Below are positions 34,456 to 42,841 of a stretch of DNA of 64,000 nucleotides, one piece after another; the first letter of the stretch is position 1, and the number at the start of each line of letters is the position of its first letter. Made by a program: the position numbers and the translations under genes. The notes beneath the pieces are model-generated. The model did no database searches and was not told where the DNA came from. It saw nothing but the letters and a program-made list of their open reading frames with translations. The stretch is from UBA3210 sp963610315 (GTDB lineage Bacteria; Bacillota_I; Bacilli_A; RFN20; CAG-449). The stretch lies in contig CAVDMV010000004.1 in assembly GCA_963610315.1 (NCBI GenBank), forward strand, positions 1 to 64,000, given 5' to 3'.

Positions 34456-35628
34456 ATGAAAGGCAATTTTACATATTACAATCCAACAAAATTAATATTT
34501 GGAAAAGAAGCATTAAATTCTTTAGGAGAAGAACTTAAACCTTATGGAAATAGAATCTTACTTGTTTATGGAGGAGGTTCGATTAAAAGAAATGGTATCT
34601 ATGATAGTATTATTAAAATTTTAAATGATAATCATAAAGAAGTATTTGAAGATAATGGTGTTATGCCTAACCCAACTTATGAAAAATTATTAGAAGGAAT
34701 AAGGATCGCTCGTGAAAATAAAATTGATTTTATTCTAGCGGTAGGAGGAGGATCAGTAATTGATTATTCTAAAGCATTATCTGCTTCTATTAATTTAGAT
34801 AGTGATCCTTGGGAACATTATTTTGTTAAACAAGAAGAATGTGCTTGTAAAGCTATTCCAGTAGGATCTATTTTAACGATGGTCGGTACTGGTTCAGAAA
34901 TGAATGGAGGATCAGTTATTACTAACCCAACACAAAAATTAAAAATTGGTAAAGTATTTAATGCTAGTATGAATCCTAAATTCTCCATTTTAAATCCTGA
35001 ATTCACTTATTCAGTACCTCAATATCAAATGATTGCCGGAATTTATGATGCGTTTAATCATATATGTGAACAATATTTTTCTGATGGAGATGATTGTGCA
35101 TCTGATTATATTATGGAAGGACTTATGAGAAGCTTAATTTCTTCCAGCCGAGTTGCAGTCAAAGATCCTTTAAATTATGAAGCAAGAAGTAATATTATGT
35201 GGGATGCAACTTGGGCATTAAATACATTAGTTGAAAAAGGTAAAACGACTGACTGGATGGTTCATATGATTGGTCAAGCTATTGGCGCGGTAACTAATGC
35301 AACTCATGGTATGACTTTATCCGCGGTTTCAATCGCGTATTACAATTATGTTTTAAAATTTGGTATTCCTCAATTTAAGAAATTTGCACTTAATGTATGG
35401 AATGTTAATCCAAATAATAAGACTGATGAAGAAATCGCAAAAGAAGGTATTTCTAAGATGAAATCTTGGATGGAAGAAATTGGATTAGTAATGGATGTAA
35501 CTACTTTAGGAGTAACTAATGAGAATTTAGAAGATATTGTTAATGCAACGATAGTTTTTCCGGCCGGATTTACTTCATTAACTAAAGATGATGTAAGAAA
35601 TATCATTGTTAACTCAATGAAAAAATAA
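34456..35628 (+). CDS. Iron-containing alcohol dehydrogenase (butanol dehydrogenase-like)
   Basis: A 390-residue group III alcohol dehydrogenase. It likely reduces aldehydes to alcohols with NAD(P)H at the end of fermentation. The nucleotide-binding region has GGGSIKRNGIYD and AVGGGSVIDYSKA, with GTGSEMNGGSVIT following; metal ligands are Asp and His in AGIYDAFNHICEQYF and His in NATHGMTLSAVSIAYYNYV. The length and N-terminus (NFTYYNPTKLIFGK) match the BdhA/YqhD group. AGGAGG precedes the ATG. Single gene, followed closely by the SRP RNA promoter. Confidence 0.94.
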   Translation: MKGNFTYYNPTKLIFGKEALNSLGEELKPYGNRILLVYGGGSIKRNGIYDSIIKILNDNHKEVFEDNGVMPNPTYEKLLEGIRIARENKIDFILAVGGGSVIDYSKALSASINLDSDPWEHYFVKQEECACKAIPVGSILTMVGTGSEMNGGSVITNPTQKLKIGKVFNASMNPKFSILNPEFTYSVPQYQMIAGIYDAFNHICEQYFSDGDDCASDYIMEGLMRSLISSSRVAVKDPLNYEARSNIMWDATWALNTLVEKGKTTDWMVHMIGQAIGAVTNATHGMTLSAVSIAYYNYVLKFGIPQFKKFALNVWNVNPNNKTDEEIAKEGISKMKSWMEEIGLVMDVTTLGVTNENLEDIVNATIVFPAGFTSLTKDDVRNIIVNSMKK

Positions 35629-35631
35629 TTC

Positions 35632-35660
35632 TTTACTAAATAAAAGATAATTTATATAAT
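35632..35660 (+). promoter_or_regulatory. Promoter of the SRP RNA gene
   Basis: TTTACT (35632-35637), 17-base spacer, TATAAT (35655-35660); transcription would start at the first base pairs of the RNA stem, near 35667. Confidence 0.7.
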
Positions 35661-35665
35661 ATTAA

Positions 35666-35749
35666 TGCCATTGCGATGCAATGCGGTGAACCAGGTCAGG
35701 ACCGGAAGGTAGCAGCCTTAAGCTTGCCTTGCATGTGCAATGGTTTTTA
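35666..35749 (+). ncRNA. ffs: Signal recognition particle RNA, short (4.5S-like)
   Basis: Contains the domain IV signature GGTCAGGACCGGAAGGTAGCA with the GGAA tetraloop and the asymmetric loop that binds Ffh (signature at about 35694-35714). The ends GCCATTGC and GCAATGGT pair, and a T-run follows. At about 80 bases it lacks the Alu domain found in Bacillus SRP RNA, as in Mollicutes and relatives. Confidence 0.95.
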
Positions 35750-35755
35750 TTTTAT

Positions 35756-36214
35756 ATGACTAGAGAAGAAAAATTTATGTTAGAAGCTTTAAAAGAAGCT
35801 TCAAAAGCTTTATTAATTGATGAAGTACCTATTGGATGTGTCATTGTAAAAGATGATAAGATTATCGCGCGAGGTCATAATTTAAGAGAAACAAAAAAGA
35901 ATTCCTTGGCTCATGCGGAAATTGTCGCGATTAATAAAGCGTGTAAAAAATTAAATTCCTGGAGATTAATCGATTGCGAAATATATGTTACTTTAGAACC
36001 TTGTTCTATGTGTGCAGGAGCGATTTATCAATCTCGTTTTAAAAATGTGATCTATGGGGCGAGTGAACCTAAGATGGGAGCCCTTGGTAGTTTATTTGAT
36101 CTATATTCCTTACCTTTAAATCATTATCCTAATGTTACAAAAGGAATATTAAAAGAAGAATGTTCTTCTTTAATATCTAATTATTTTAGAAATAAAAGAA
36201 ATAAGAAATTTTAA
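35756..36214 (+). CDS. tadA: tRNA-specific adenosine deaminase TadA
   Basis: A 152-residue deaminase that converts A34 of tRNA-Arg to inosine. Zinc and catalytic residues: HAEIVAI (His-Ala-Glu) and EPCSMCAGA (Pro-Cys-x-x-Cys). The longest frame starts at 35729 inside the SRP RNA, which cannot be right in full; I use the ATG at 35756 (MTREEKFMLEALKEA), matching the family N-terminus. No clear ribosome binding site precedes it because the SRP RNA terminator is only a few bases upstream; a later ATG (MLEALKEA) is the alternative. SRP RNA next to tadA is also seen in Bacillus, in the other order. Confidence 0.93.
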   Translation: MTREEKFMLEALKEASKALLIDEVPIGCVIVKDDKIIARGHNLRETKKNSLAHAEIVAINKACKKLNSWRLIDCEIYVTLEPCSMCAGAIYQSRFKNVIYGASEPKMGALGSLFDLYSLPLNHYPNVTKGILKEECSSLISNYFRNKRNKKF

Positions 36215-36309
36215 ATAATTTACCTTACAATATTGCAAAGTTTATTTTTTTATATTTGCTATAATTAATTATAAAAAAGGTTATGAAACTTATGTTAGAG
36301 AGGTGCAAT

Positions 36310-36691
36310 ATGAATAATAAAATTACATTATATATTACTTGGAAGTATTTTAATAATTTAAGCAACTTTGATAATTATATTTTTCTTAAATGTTTTTAGT
36401 TATACTACATCTAGATTAAATTGCTATGCTGACAATAAAACATGTTATACTGTTTTAGAAACATCATATTATTCTGCTTATTCAGTTTTTGCTTATAATT
36501 TAGATAATTTTCTTATATTAATCATAATAACATTGATAATGTTTAGTATTAGTCTAACAACTATGATTTCTTCGATTATATTTAAAAATAAGCATTATAA
36601 TTTTGTTTCTTTTGGACTCTCATTTATTGTTATATGTTTAATGGCGGCTATGTTAATAATCGCTAGAGTGGGACCACGAAAAATGGCTTAA
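36310..36691 (+). pseudogene. Small multi-span membrane protein gene, probably broken near its start
   Basis: A frame from TTG at 36368 to 36691 encodes 107 residues with about three hydrophobic spans, but has no ribosome site. The only good start (AGGTGCAAT then ATG at 36310) is in another frame and ends after 29 codons. Upstream of 36368 in its own frame the translation reads ILLGSILII, a TAA stop, then ATLIIIFFLNVF, a continuous membrane span interrupted by the stop. One frameshift and one stop would restore a protein of about 125 residues. Family unknown. The alternative is a genuine short protein starting at TTG. Confidence 0.5.
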
Positions 36692-36706
36692 TAATTATGA
36701 ATAATT

Positions 36707-36741
36707 AAAAAAGTTGAGATTTTCATCGTCTCAACTTTTTT
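36707..36741. terminator. Bidirectional terminator before pepT
   Basis: AAAAAAGTTGAGA (36707-36719) and TCTCAACTTTTTT (36729-36741): a 13-bp stem with A and T runs on the outer sides, serving both converging genes. Confidence 0.9.
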
Positions 36742-36746
36742 AATAG

Positions 36747-37949
36747 CTATTTCGATTCTAATAAAACTTTAACAACTTCGACCATTTGTTCCATTTCGTC
36801 AATATCAACATATTCATATCGACCATGGCAATTATAGTCTCCAGTACCTAAATTAGGACATGGTAAACCCATAAATGTAATACTAGCTCCATCGGTTCCA
36901 CCTCTAATTGGAGTAAATGTTGGTTCAATATTTAATTTTTTATAAGCATTACTAGCTTTAGTAACTGCAGTCATATCATTTTTAAAATATTCATACATAT
37001 TATGATATCCTTCTTTTGATATTACTTCGATATGAGCATGAGGATATTTTAAAGATAATTTTCTTTCAATTTCAAAGAACTTACCTACTCTTTCATGAAT
37101 CTTATTAGAATCATGATCTCTAACAATATAATACATATTAGTTTCTTCAACTGTTCCTCTTATATCGTTTAAATGAGAGAAACCTTCATATTTTTCGGTA
37201 TTCGCAGGAGTTTCGTTTGGTAATAATGAATTAAATTCTTGAGCGACTAAAATAGAATTAACCATAATTCCTTTCGCGCTTCCTGGATGAATTCCTACAC
37301 CCTTAATTTTTACTTGGATTGAATAAGCGTTGAAATTTTCATAATTTATATCATTGAATCTTCCCCCATCTAAGGTATAAGCAATTTTTGCATTCATTTT
37401 ATTTACGTCAAAGTTTTCGCTTCCCCTACCAACTTCTTCATCAGGAGTAAAACAGATTCTTATAGGCGCATGAACAATATCTTTATGGGTTACATAATAT
37501 TCCATGATTTCCATAATGATTGCAACACCTGCTTTATCATCTCCTCCGAGAAGATGATCTCCATCAGTGACGATAATATCATGACCAATATTACCTTTTA
37601 ATGATGGAAATTCTTTTGGCGACATTGTATATGTATCATTTAATTTAATATCTTTTCCATCATAATTTTTAATAATACGAGGAGTATAATTTCCTCCAAT
37701 TAATTCTGGAGATGTATCCATATGGGCGATTAAACCAATTGGATCTAAAGTTTCATCTCCATCTAAATAAGCATATACTAAGCCATATTCATCTAAATAA
37801 GCATTACTAATACCTAAGTTATGAAGTTCTTCAACTAATTCTTTAGCTAGATTAAGTTGAATAGAGGTACTTGGAGTTAATGTTGATTCTTCATCGCTCA
37901 TTGTATCAATCGCGATATATCTTAAAAATTTTTCTACTACTTTTGACAT
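36747..37949 (-). CDS. pepT: Peptidase T (tripeptidase, M20B)
   Basis: A 400-residue zinc aminopeptidase that releases the N-terminal residue from tripeptides in the cytoplasm. The dinuclear zinc site is visible: GLIAHMDTSPE (His, Asp), LLGGDDKAGVAIIM (bridging Asp), FTPDEEVGRGSENFD (catalytic Glu-Glu) and the later HPGSAKGIMVNS, with GGTDGASITFMGLPCPNLGTG at the C-terminus. Length and order match PepT. A GGAAGGAAT site precedes the ATG. Monocistronic. Confidence 0.96.
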   Translation of the reverse strand: MSKVVEKFLRYIAIDTMSDEESTLTPSTSIQLNLAKELVEELHNLGISNAYLDEYGLVYAYLDGDETLDPIGLIAHMDTSPELIGGNYTPRIIKNYDGKDIKLNDTYTMSPKEFPSLKGNIGHDIIVTDGDHLLGGDDKAGVAIIMEIMEYYVTHKDIVHAPIRICFTPDEEVGRGSENFDVNKMNAKIAYTLDGGRFNDINYENFNAYSIQVKIKGVGIHPGSAKGIMVNSILVAQEFNSLLPNETPANTEKYEGFSHLNDIRGTVEETNMYYIVRDHDSNKIHERVGKFFEIERKLSLKYPHAHIEVISKEGYHNMYEYFKNDMTAVTKASNAYKKLNIEPTFTPIRGGTDGASITFMGLPCPNLGTGDYNCHGRYEYVDIDEMEQMVEVVKVLLESK

Positions 37950-38146
37950 ATAATTATTCCTTCCTTTAGATTAGTCTCATTATATCATTTCAGTTAAATA
38001 TTATTTATAGATAGAGAAAAAATTACTAAAAAATTACTAAGTTATACACTGATAATGGGAGGTGTAAATTTGTAAAAATTTTCATTACTTTTCTAACAAT
38101 ATTTAGTTTACTTTAAGTCTTAAAATTGATATATTTTATTTACAAC

Positions 38147-38213
38147 GTTTCGCAAGCAGGATAATAGCTTACGGAAACAAATATTAACCTTGAAAAAGGC
38201 GTGTTTGTTTTTT
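38147..38213 (+). promoter_or_regulatory. Structured leader of nrdD, possible attenuator
   Basis: Two hairpins precede nrdD. The first pairs GTTT-CGCAAGC with GCTTACG-G-AAAC (38147-38178, one mismatch and a bulge). The second has CCTT-GAAA-AAGG (38188-38199) with outer AAACA/TGTTT pairing and a following TTTTTT (38208-38213). It does not match a riboswitch class I know. The rest of the 37950-38245 gap is AT-rich without other clear features. Confidence 0.4.
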
Positions 38214-38245
38214 GTTGACGAAAAATTTGGGTGAGGGAGCAGACT

Positions 38246-40420
38246 ATGAAGATAATTAAAAGAAATGGTTCAGAAGTAAAATTTGATATTAAAAAGATTG
38301 TCGCAGCGATGGAAAAAGCTAATGCAACTGTCGATGAAATTAATAAAATCTCTGAAGAAGAAATTTATGAAATTGCTGGAAAGATTTGTTCTAGCATGAA
38401 ATCTATTAAAAGAGCTCTCACCGTTGAAGAAATTCAAGATATGGTTGAAACTGAATTGATGGAAAGAAAATTTTTCGCGCTTGCAAAAAATTATATTACC
38501 TATCGTTATCAAAGAGCTTTAGTTAGAAAAGCAAATACTACTGACGCACAAATCATGTCTTTAATTGAATGCAATAACGAAGAAGTAAAACAAGAAAATT
38601 CTAATAAGAATCCAACTGTTAACTCTGTTCAAAGAGATTATATGGCTGGCGAAGTTTCTAAAGATGTTACAAAGAGATTCCTCCTTCCTGAAGATATTGT
38701 TAAAGCACATGAAGAAGGTATTATTCATTTCCATGATGCAGATTACTTCGCTCAACATATGCATAACTGTGATTTAGTTGATTTAGAAGATATGTTACAA
38801 AATGGCACAGTCATTTCGGGAACTATGATTGAAAAACCTAAATCTTTCTCTACTGCTTGTAATATTGCTACACAAATTATTGCCCAAGTTGCTTCTAATC
38901 AATATGGTGGTCAATCGATCTCTTTAAGCCATTTAGCTCCTTTTGTTCAAGTATCAAGAGAAAAAATTACTAGAGAAGTAAAGAATGAATTTGAAACTAA
39001 CAATATTCCTTATACTGAAGAACAAATTAAAAATATTGTTGAAACAAGAGTAAGAGAAGAAATTAAAAAAGGTGTTCAAACTATTCAATATCAAGTAGTT
39101 ACATTAATGACTACCAATGGTCAAGCTCCATTCGTTACTGTATTTATGTATTTAAATGAAATTGAAGATGGTAGAACTAAAGATGACTTAGCTTTAATTA
39201 TTGAAGAAGTCTTAAGAGAAAGATACCAAGGGGTAAAAAATGAACAAGGTGTTTGGATCACTCCAGCTTTCCCTAAATTAATTTATGTTCTTGAAGAAGA
39301 TAATATAAAAGAAGGCTCAAGATATTGGTATTTAACTGAACTTGCAGCAAAATGCTCTGCAAAGAGATTAGTTCCTGATTATATTTCTGAAAAGAAAATG
39401 CTCGAATTAAAAATAGATGCAAATGGTGAAGGACATTGTTATCCATGTATGGGATGTAGATCTTTCTTAACTCCATATGTTGATGAAAATGGTAAACCTA
39501 AATATTATGGTAGATTTAACCAAGGTGTTGTAACTATTAATTTAGTTGATGTCGCGTGCTCTGCTCAAGACATGGATGACTTCTGGAAGATTCTTGATGA
39601 TCGTCTAGACTTATGTTACAGAGCTTTAATGTGTAGACATAATAGATTAAAAGGTACTTTATCTGATTCTGCCCCTATCTTATGGCAATATGGCGCTTTA
39701 GCGAGACTAAAGAAAGGTGAACCAATTGATAAGCTTCTCTATGGAGGCTATTCAACTATTTCATTAGGATATGCAGGCCTATGGGAATGTGTATATAAAT
39801 TAATTGGTCAAAAATTAACTTCAAAAGATGGTGAAGAATTAGGTTTACGCATTATGAAGAAATTAAATAATGCTTGTAACACTTGGAAGAAGAAAGAAAA
39901 TATCGATTTTTCAATCTATGGTACACCACTTGAATCAACAACATATAAATTCGCGAAGAGTTTACAAAAGAGATTTGGAATTATTGAAGGTGTAACTGAT
40001 AAGAACTACATCACTAATTCATATCACATTAAAGTCACTGAAGAGATTAATGCTTTTGAAAAACTTGCGTTTGAATCTAAATTCCAAAAATTATCTCCAG
40101 GCGGAGCGATCTCTTATGTCGAAGTTCCTAATTTAAACAACAATATTCCTGCAGTATTAGAAGTAATGAAATTTATTTATGAAAATATTATGTATGCAGA
40201 ATTAAATACTAAATCTGATTATTGCCAAGTATGTGGATATGACGGTGAAATTATGATTGTTAAAGATGCAGATAATAAATTAGTTTGGGAATGCCCAAAA
40301 TGCGGTAATAGAGATCAAACTAAATTAAATGTCGCACGTAGAACTTGTGGATATATTGGTTCACAATTCTGGAATCAAGGTAGAACTCAAGAAATTAAAG
40401 AAAGAGTTCTTCATCTATAG
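38246..40420 (+). CDS. nrdD: Anaerobic ribonucleoside-triphosphate reductase
   Basis: A 724-residue glycyl-radical enzyme that makes deoxyribonucleotides without oxygen. An N-terminal ATP-cone (MKIIKRNGSEVKFDIKKIV) senses ATP/dATP. The C-terminus holds a zinc site (YCQVCGYDG and WECPKCGNRD) and the radical glycine in RRTCGYIGSQFWNQGR. The frame can start at GTG 38231, but the ATG at 38246 follows GAGGGAG and gives the conserved N-terminus. NrdG, its activase, begins 2 bases after the stop. All catalytic features are intact. Confidence 0.97.
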   Translation: MKIIKRNGSEVKFDIKKIVAAMEKANATVDEINKISEEEIYEIAGKICSSMKSIKRALTVEEIQDMVETELMERKFFALAKNYITYRYQRALVRKANTTDAQIMSLIECNNEEVKQENSNKNPTVNSVQRDYMAGEVSKDVTKRFLLPEDIVKAHEEGIIHFHDADYFAQHMHNCDLVDLEDMLQNGTVISGTMIEKPKSFSTACNIATQIIAQVASNQYGGQSISLSHLAPFVQVSREKITREVKNEFETNNIPYTEEQIKNIVETRVREEIKKGVQTIQYQVVTLMTTNGQAPFVTVFMYLNEIEDGRTKDDLALIIEEVLRERYQGVKNEQGVWITPAFPKLIYVLEEDNIKEGSRYWYLTELAAKCSAKRLVPDYISEKKMLELKIDANGEGHCYPCMGCRSFLTPYVDENGKPKYYGRFNQGVVTINLVDVACSAQDMDDFWKILDDRLDLCYRALMCRHNRLKGTLSDSAPILWQYGALARLKKGEPIDKLLYGGYSTISLGYAGLWECVYKLIGQKLTSKDGEELGLRIMKKLNNACNTWKKKENIDFSIYGTPLESTTYKFAKSLQKRFGIIEGVTDKNYITNSYHIKVTEEINAFEKLAFESKFQKLSPGGAISYVEVPNLNNNIPAVLEVMKFIYENIMYAELNTKSDYCQVCGYDGEIMIVKDADNKLVWECPKCGNRDQTKLNVARRTCGYIGSQFWNQGRTQEIKERVLHL

Positions 40421-40422
40421 TT

Positions 40423-40947
40423 ATGAACTATGCAACAATTAAAAATTATGATATTGCGAATGGCTTAGGCGTTCGCGTATCATTATTTGTTTCTGGTTGT
40501 ACTCATCATTGCAAAGGATGTTTCAATGAAATTGCTTGGGATTTTAACTACGGTAGTGAATTCACTAAAGAAGTAGAAGACGAAATCATTGAAATGTGTA
40601 GACCTAGTTATATTAGAGGTTTATCTTTACTTGGTGGAGAACCATTTGAAGTTTCTAATCAACATGGATTAACTGAATTATTAAGAAGATTTAAAAAAGA
40701 ATTTCCTTCTAAAGATGTATGGTGTTACAGCGGTTATCTATATGAAAATATCTTAGATGAAACTTATCGCATCCATACTGATGTTACTAATGAAATGTTA
40801 AGTTTAATTGATGTATTAGTTGATGGAAAATTTGAAATAGAGAAAAAGGATATATCTTTAAAATTTAAAGGTAGTTCTAACCAAAGAATTATTGATGTAA
40901 AAAAATCACTAGCACAAAATCAAATAATTAGTTATTTTAATGACTAA
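40423..40947 (+). CDS. nrdG: Anaerobic ribonucleotide reductase activating protein
   Basis: A 174-residue radical-SAM enzyme that installs the glycyl radical on NrdD. The iron-sulphur motif C-x3-C-x2-C is GCTHHCKGCFN (about 24-34), and LSLLGGEPFE is the SAM-binding GGE segment. It is coupled to nrdD. Nothing is unusual. A terminator overlaps its stop codon. Confidence 0.97.
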   Translation: MNYATIKNYDIANGLGVRVSLFVSGCTHHCKGCFNEIAWDFNYGSEFTKEVEDEIIEMCRPSYIRGLSLLGGEPFEVSNQHGLTELLRRFKKEFPSKDVWCYSGYLYENILDETYRIHTDVTNEMLSLIDVLVDGKFEIEKKDISLKFKGSSNQRIIDVKKSLAQNQIISYFND

Positions 40948-40977
40948 AGCTATAGGACTATCTCTATAGCTTTTTTT
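40946..40977 (+). terminator. Terminator after nrdG
   Basis: AAAGCTATAG (40946-40955) and CTATAGCTTT (40964-40973) with an 8-base loop and a T-run. Confidence 0.9.
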
Positions 40978-41095
40978 GACCTTTAAATTCGAGTTTTGTG
41001 CAAAAATCTCAGGTGTTTTTGTTTTATATCAAAAATATGCCTTAAATACGAGTTTTATGCAAAAAAAGTCCATTGTTTTTATTAAATTATCTATT
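40978..41095 (+). repeat. ~60-bp intergenic repeat, two tandem copies
   Basis: CTTTAAATTCGAGTTTTGTG (40981) and CTTAAATACGAGTTTTATG (41041) begin units 60 bases apart; each continues with GCAAAAA and, after a few bases, a GTGTTTTTG/TTGTTTTTA stretch. The unit resembles the minus-strand pair at 34262-34372. The remaining bases up to 41210 hold the fakA leader. Confidence 0.65.
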
Positions 41096-41210
41096 ATTTA
41101 ATTGTTTTCATGTTAACACATGTAAAAATAATATCTTTAATGATTAGTTTAAATTTGTTATTATAGATATGGAAGTTGTATATTTATATACAAAATTAAA
41201 GGTGAAGCTT

Positions 41211-42833
41211 ATGATTAAAATTGTTGACGGAAAGCTTTTTGCTCAACTAGTTAAGAATGGATATGAGAATTTAAAATTAGATAAAGACTATATCAATGAA
41301 TTAAATGTTTTCCCAATTCCTGATGGTGATACTGGTACTAATATGCTCGCGACTCTTGAAGGAGGAGTTAATGCGACTTCTTCATTAGAAGAAAGAGATA
41401 TCTCTAAAGTTTCTAAATTAATGGCAAGAAATATGTTAATGACAGCTAGAGGTAATTCAGGTGTTATTACTTCTCAAATATTTAAAGGTATCGCGAATGG
41501 ACTAGTAAATAAAACTGAAGTTAATGCAAAAGAATTTGCGTTTGCTTTTACGATGGGTACTAAACAAGCTTATGCAGTATGCAAGAATCCAACTGAAGGA
41601 ACAATTCTTACTGTTATTAGAGAAGCAGGAGAAAAAGCTTATAATTCAATTAATGAAAATTCATCTATTGAAGAATTCTTTAAATATTATCTTTTAGAAG
41701 CGAAAGCTAGTTTAAAAAGAACACCAGATTTATTACCTTGTTTAAAAGAGGCAGGAGTAGTTGATTCTGGCGCAGCAGGATTTATTCGTATTGTTGAAGG
41801 TATGAATATGTTCTTATTAGGACATATTGTTAGTGGTGAAGATGCTTCTTCTAATAAAACAAAAGAATTCAATGAAGATTCTATTTTTGAAAGTGGTTAT
41901 GCTTTTACTGCAACTTTACAATTATTAAAACTTAAATGTAATATTGCAAAATTTGATATTGATTTAGTTAAGAAAGAGATTTCTTCTTATGGGGAATTAT
42001 ATTCTTGCTCAATAGATAAAACTATTGTCACCGTTTCATTGAATACAATGTTTCCAGGAAAAGTAATTAATGTATTACAAAGATATGGTGAATTTATTTC
42101 TTTAGATATAAAAAATGAAACAATTTCTTCTTCACCAGTACAAAAAGAAGAAATTAAAAAAGTAGAGCATAAAGAAGTCGCGATTGTCGCGACTAGCCAA
42201 GGACAAGGAATAAGCGAAGTTTTAGAAGAATTAGGCGTTGATGAAATTGTAACCGGTGGACAAACAATGAATCCTTCGACTGAAGATTTTATTAAAGCAT
42301 TCAAGAGATTAAATGCCGACACAATTATTGTTTTCCCTAATAATTCTAATATCTTTATGGCTGCCTCTCTCGCCGCGAGCCAATATAACGATTCTAAGGT
42401 TATCGTATTAAATTCTAAATCGGTCGCGACATGTTATTCATGCATGAGCATGTATGATCTAAGTGAAGGAGTTGATAACTTAATTAACACCTTTAATGAA
42501 ATAATTGAAAATGGAAGCTATGGTGAAATCACTTATTCAATTAGAGAAAGTGAAATTAACGGAGTTTCTATTAAAAAAGGCCAATATATTTCTATTTTAA
42601 ATCACAATATTGTCGCGAGTAGTGATGATAAAGTTACGGCCTTTAAAGAATTATTATCACATGTTGAAGATATTAAAAATAAAGATGTCTTAGTTTTAAT
42701 TTATGGAAAAGATGTCACTAACGAACAAAAAGAAGAAGTTAGAAATTTCTTAAGTAGTACTTACTCACGTTTAGAATATGGAGAAATTGACGGGGGACAA
42801 GATATTTACGATTTTATTATTTCAATAGAATAG
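41211..42833 (+). CDS. fakA: Fatty acid kinase catalytic protein FakA (YloV-like)
   Basis: A 540-residue protein that, with a FakB lipid carrier, phosphorylates exogenous fatty acids to acyl-phosphate. The N-terminal DhaL-type kinase domain has NVFPIPDGDTGTNMLATL, ARGNSGVITSQIFKG and VDSGAAGFIRIVEGM; the C-terminal half resembles the DegV-like fold (TGGQTMNPSTEDFIKA, VFPNNSNIFMAASLAAS). The frame opens at 41169, but GGTGAAGCTT before the ATG at 41211 and the family N-terminus (IVDGKLFAQLVKNG) decide the start. plsX follows after 8 bases, linking acyl-phosphate production to phospholipid synthesis. Confidence 0.93.
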   Translation: MIKIVDGKLFAQLVKNGYENLKLDKDYINELNVFPIPDGDTGTNMLATLEGGVNATSSLEERDISKVSKLMARNMLMTARGNSGVITSQIFKGIANGLVNKTEVNAKEFAFAFTMGTKQAYAVCKNPTEGTILTVIREAGEKAYNSINENSSIEEFFKYYLLEAKASLKRTPDLLPCLKEAGVVDSGAAGFIRIVEGMNMFLLGHIVSGEDASSNKTKEFNEDSIFESGYAFTATLQLLKLKCNIAKFDIDLVKKEISSYGELYSCSIDKTIVTVSLNTMFPGKVINVLQRYGEFISLDIKNETISSSPVQKEEIKKVEHKEVAIVATSQGQGISEVLEELGVDEIVTGGQTMNPSTEDFIKAFKRLNADTIIVFPNNSNIFMAASLAASQYNDSKVIVLNSKSVATCYSCMSMYDLSEGVDNLINTFNEIIENGSYGEITYSIRESEINGVSIKKGQYISILNHNIVASSDDKVTAFKELLSHVEDIKNKDVLVLIYGKDVTNEQKEEVRNFLSSTYSRLEYGEIDGGQDIYDFIISIE

Positions 42834-42841
42834 GAGAATTT

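Noticed and set aside
35729..35755. TadA start at 35729
   Set aside because: That start lies within the SRP RNA stem and adds residues not found in TadA.
38050..38245. Cobalamin or purine riboswitch before nrdD
   Set aside because: I find neither the B12 box nor the purine three-way-junction core; the hairpins are recorded as unclassified.
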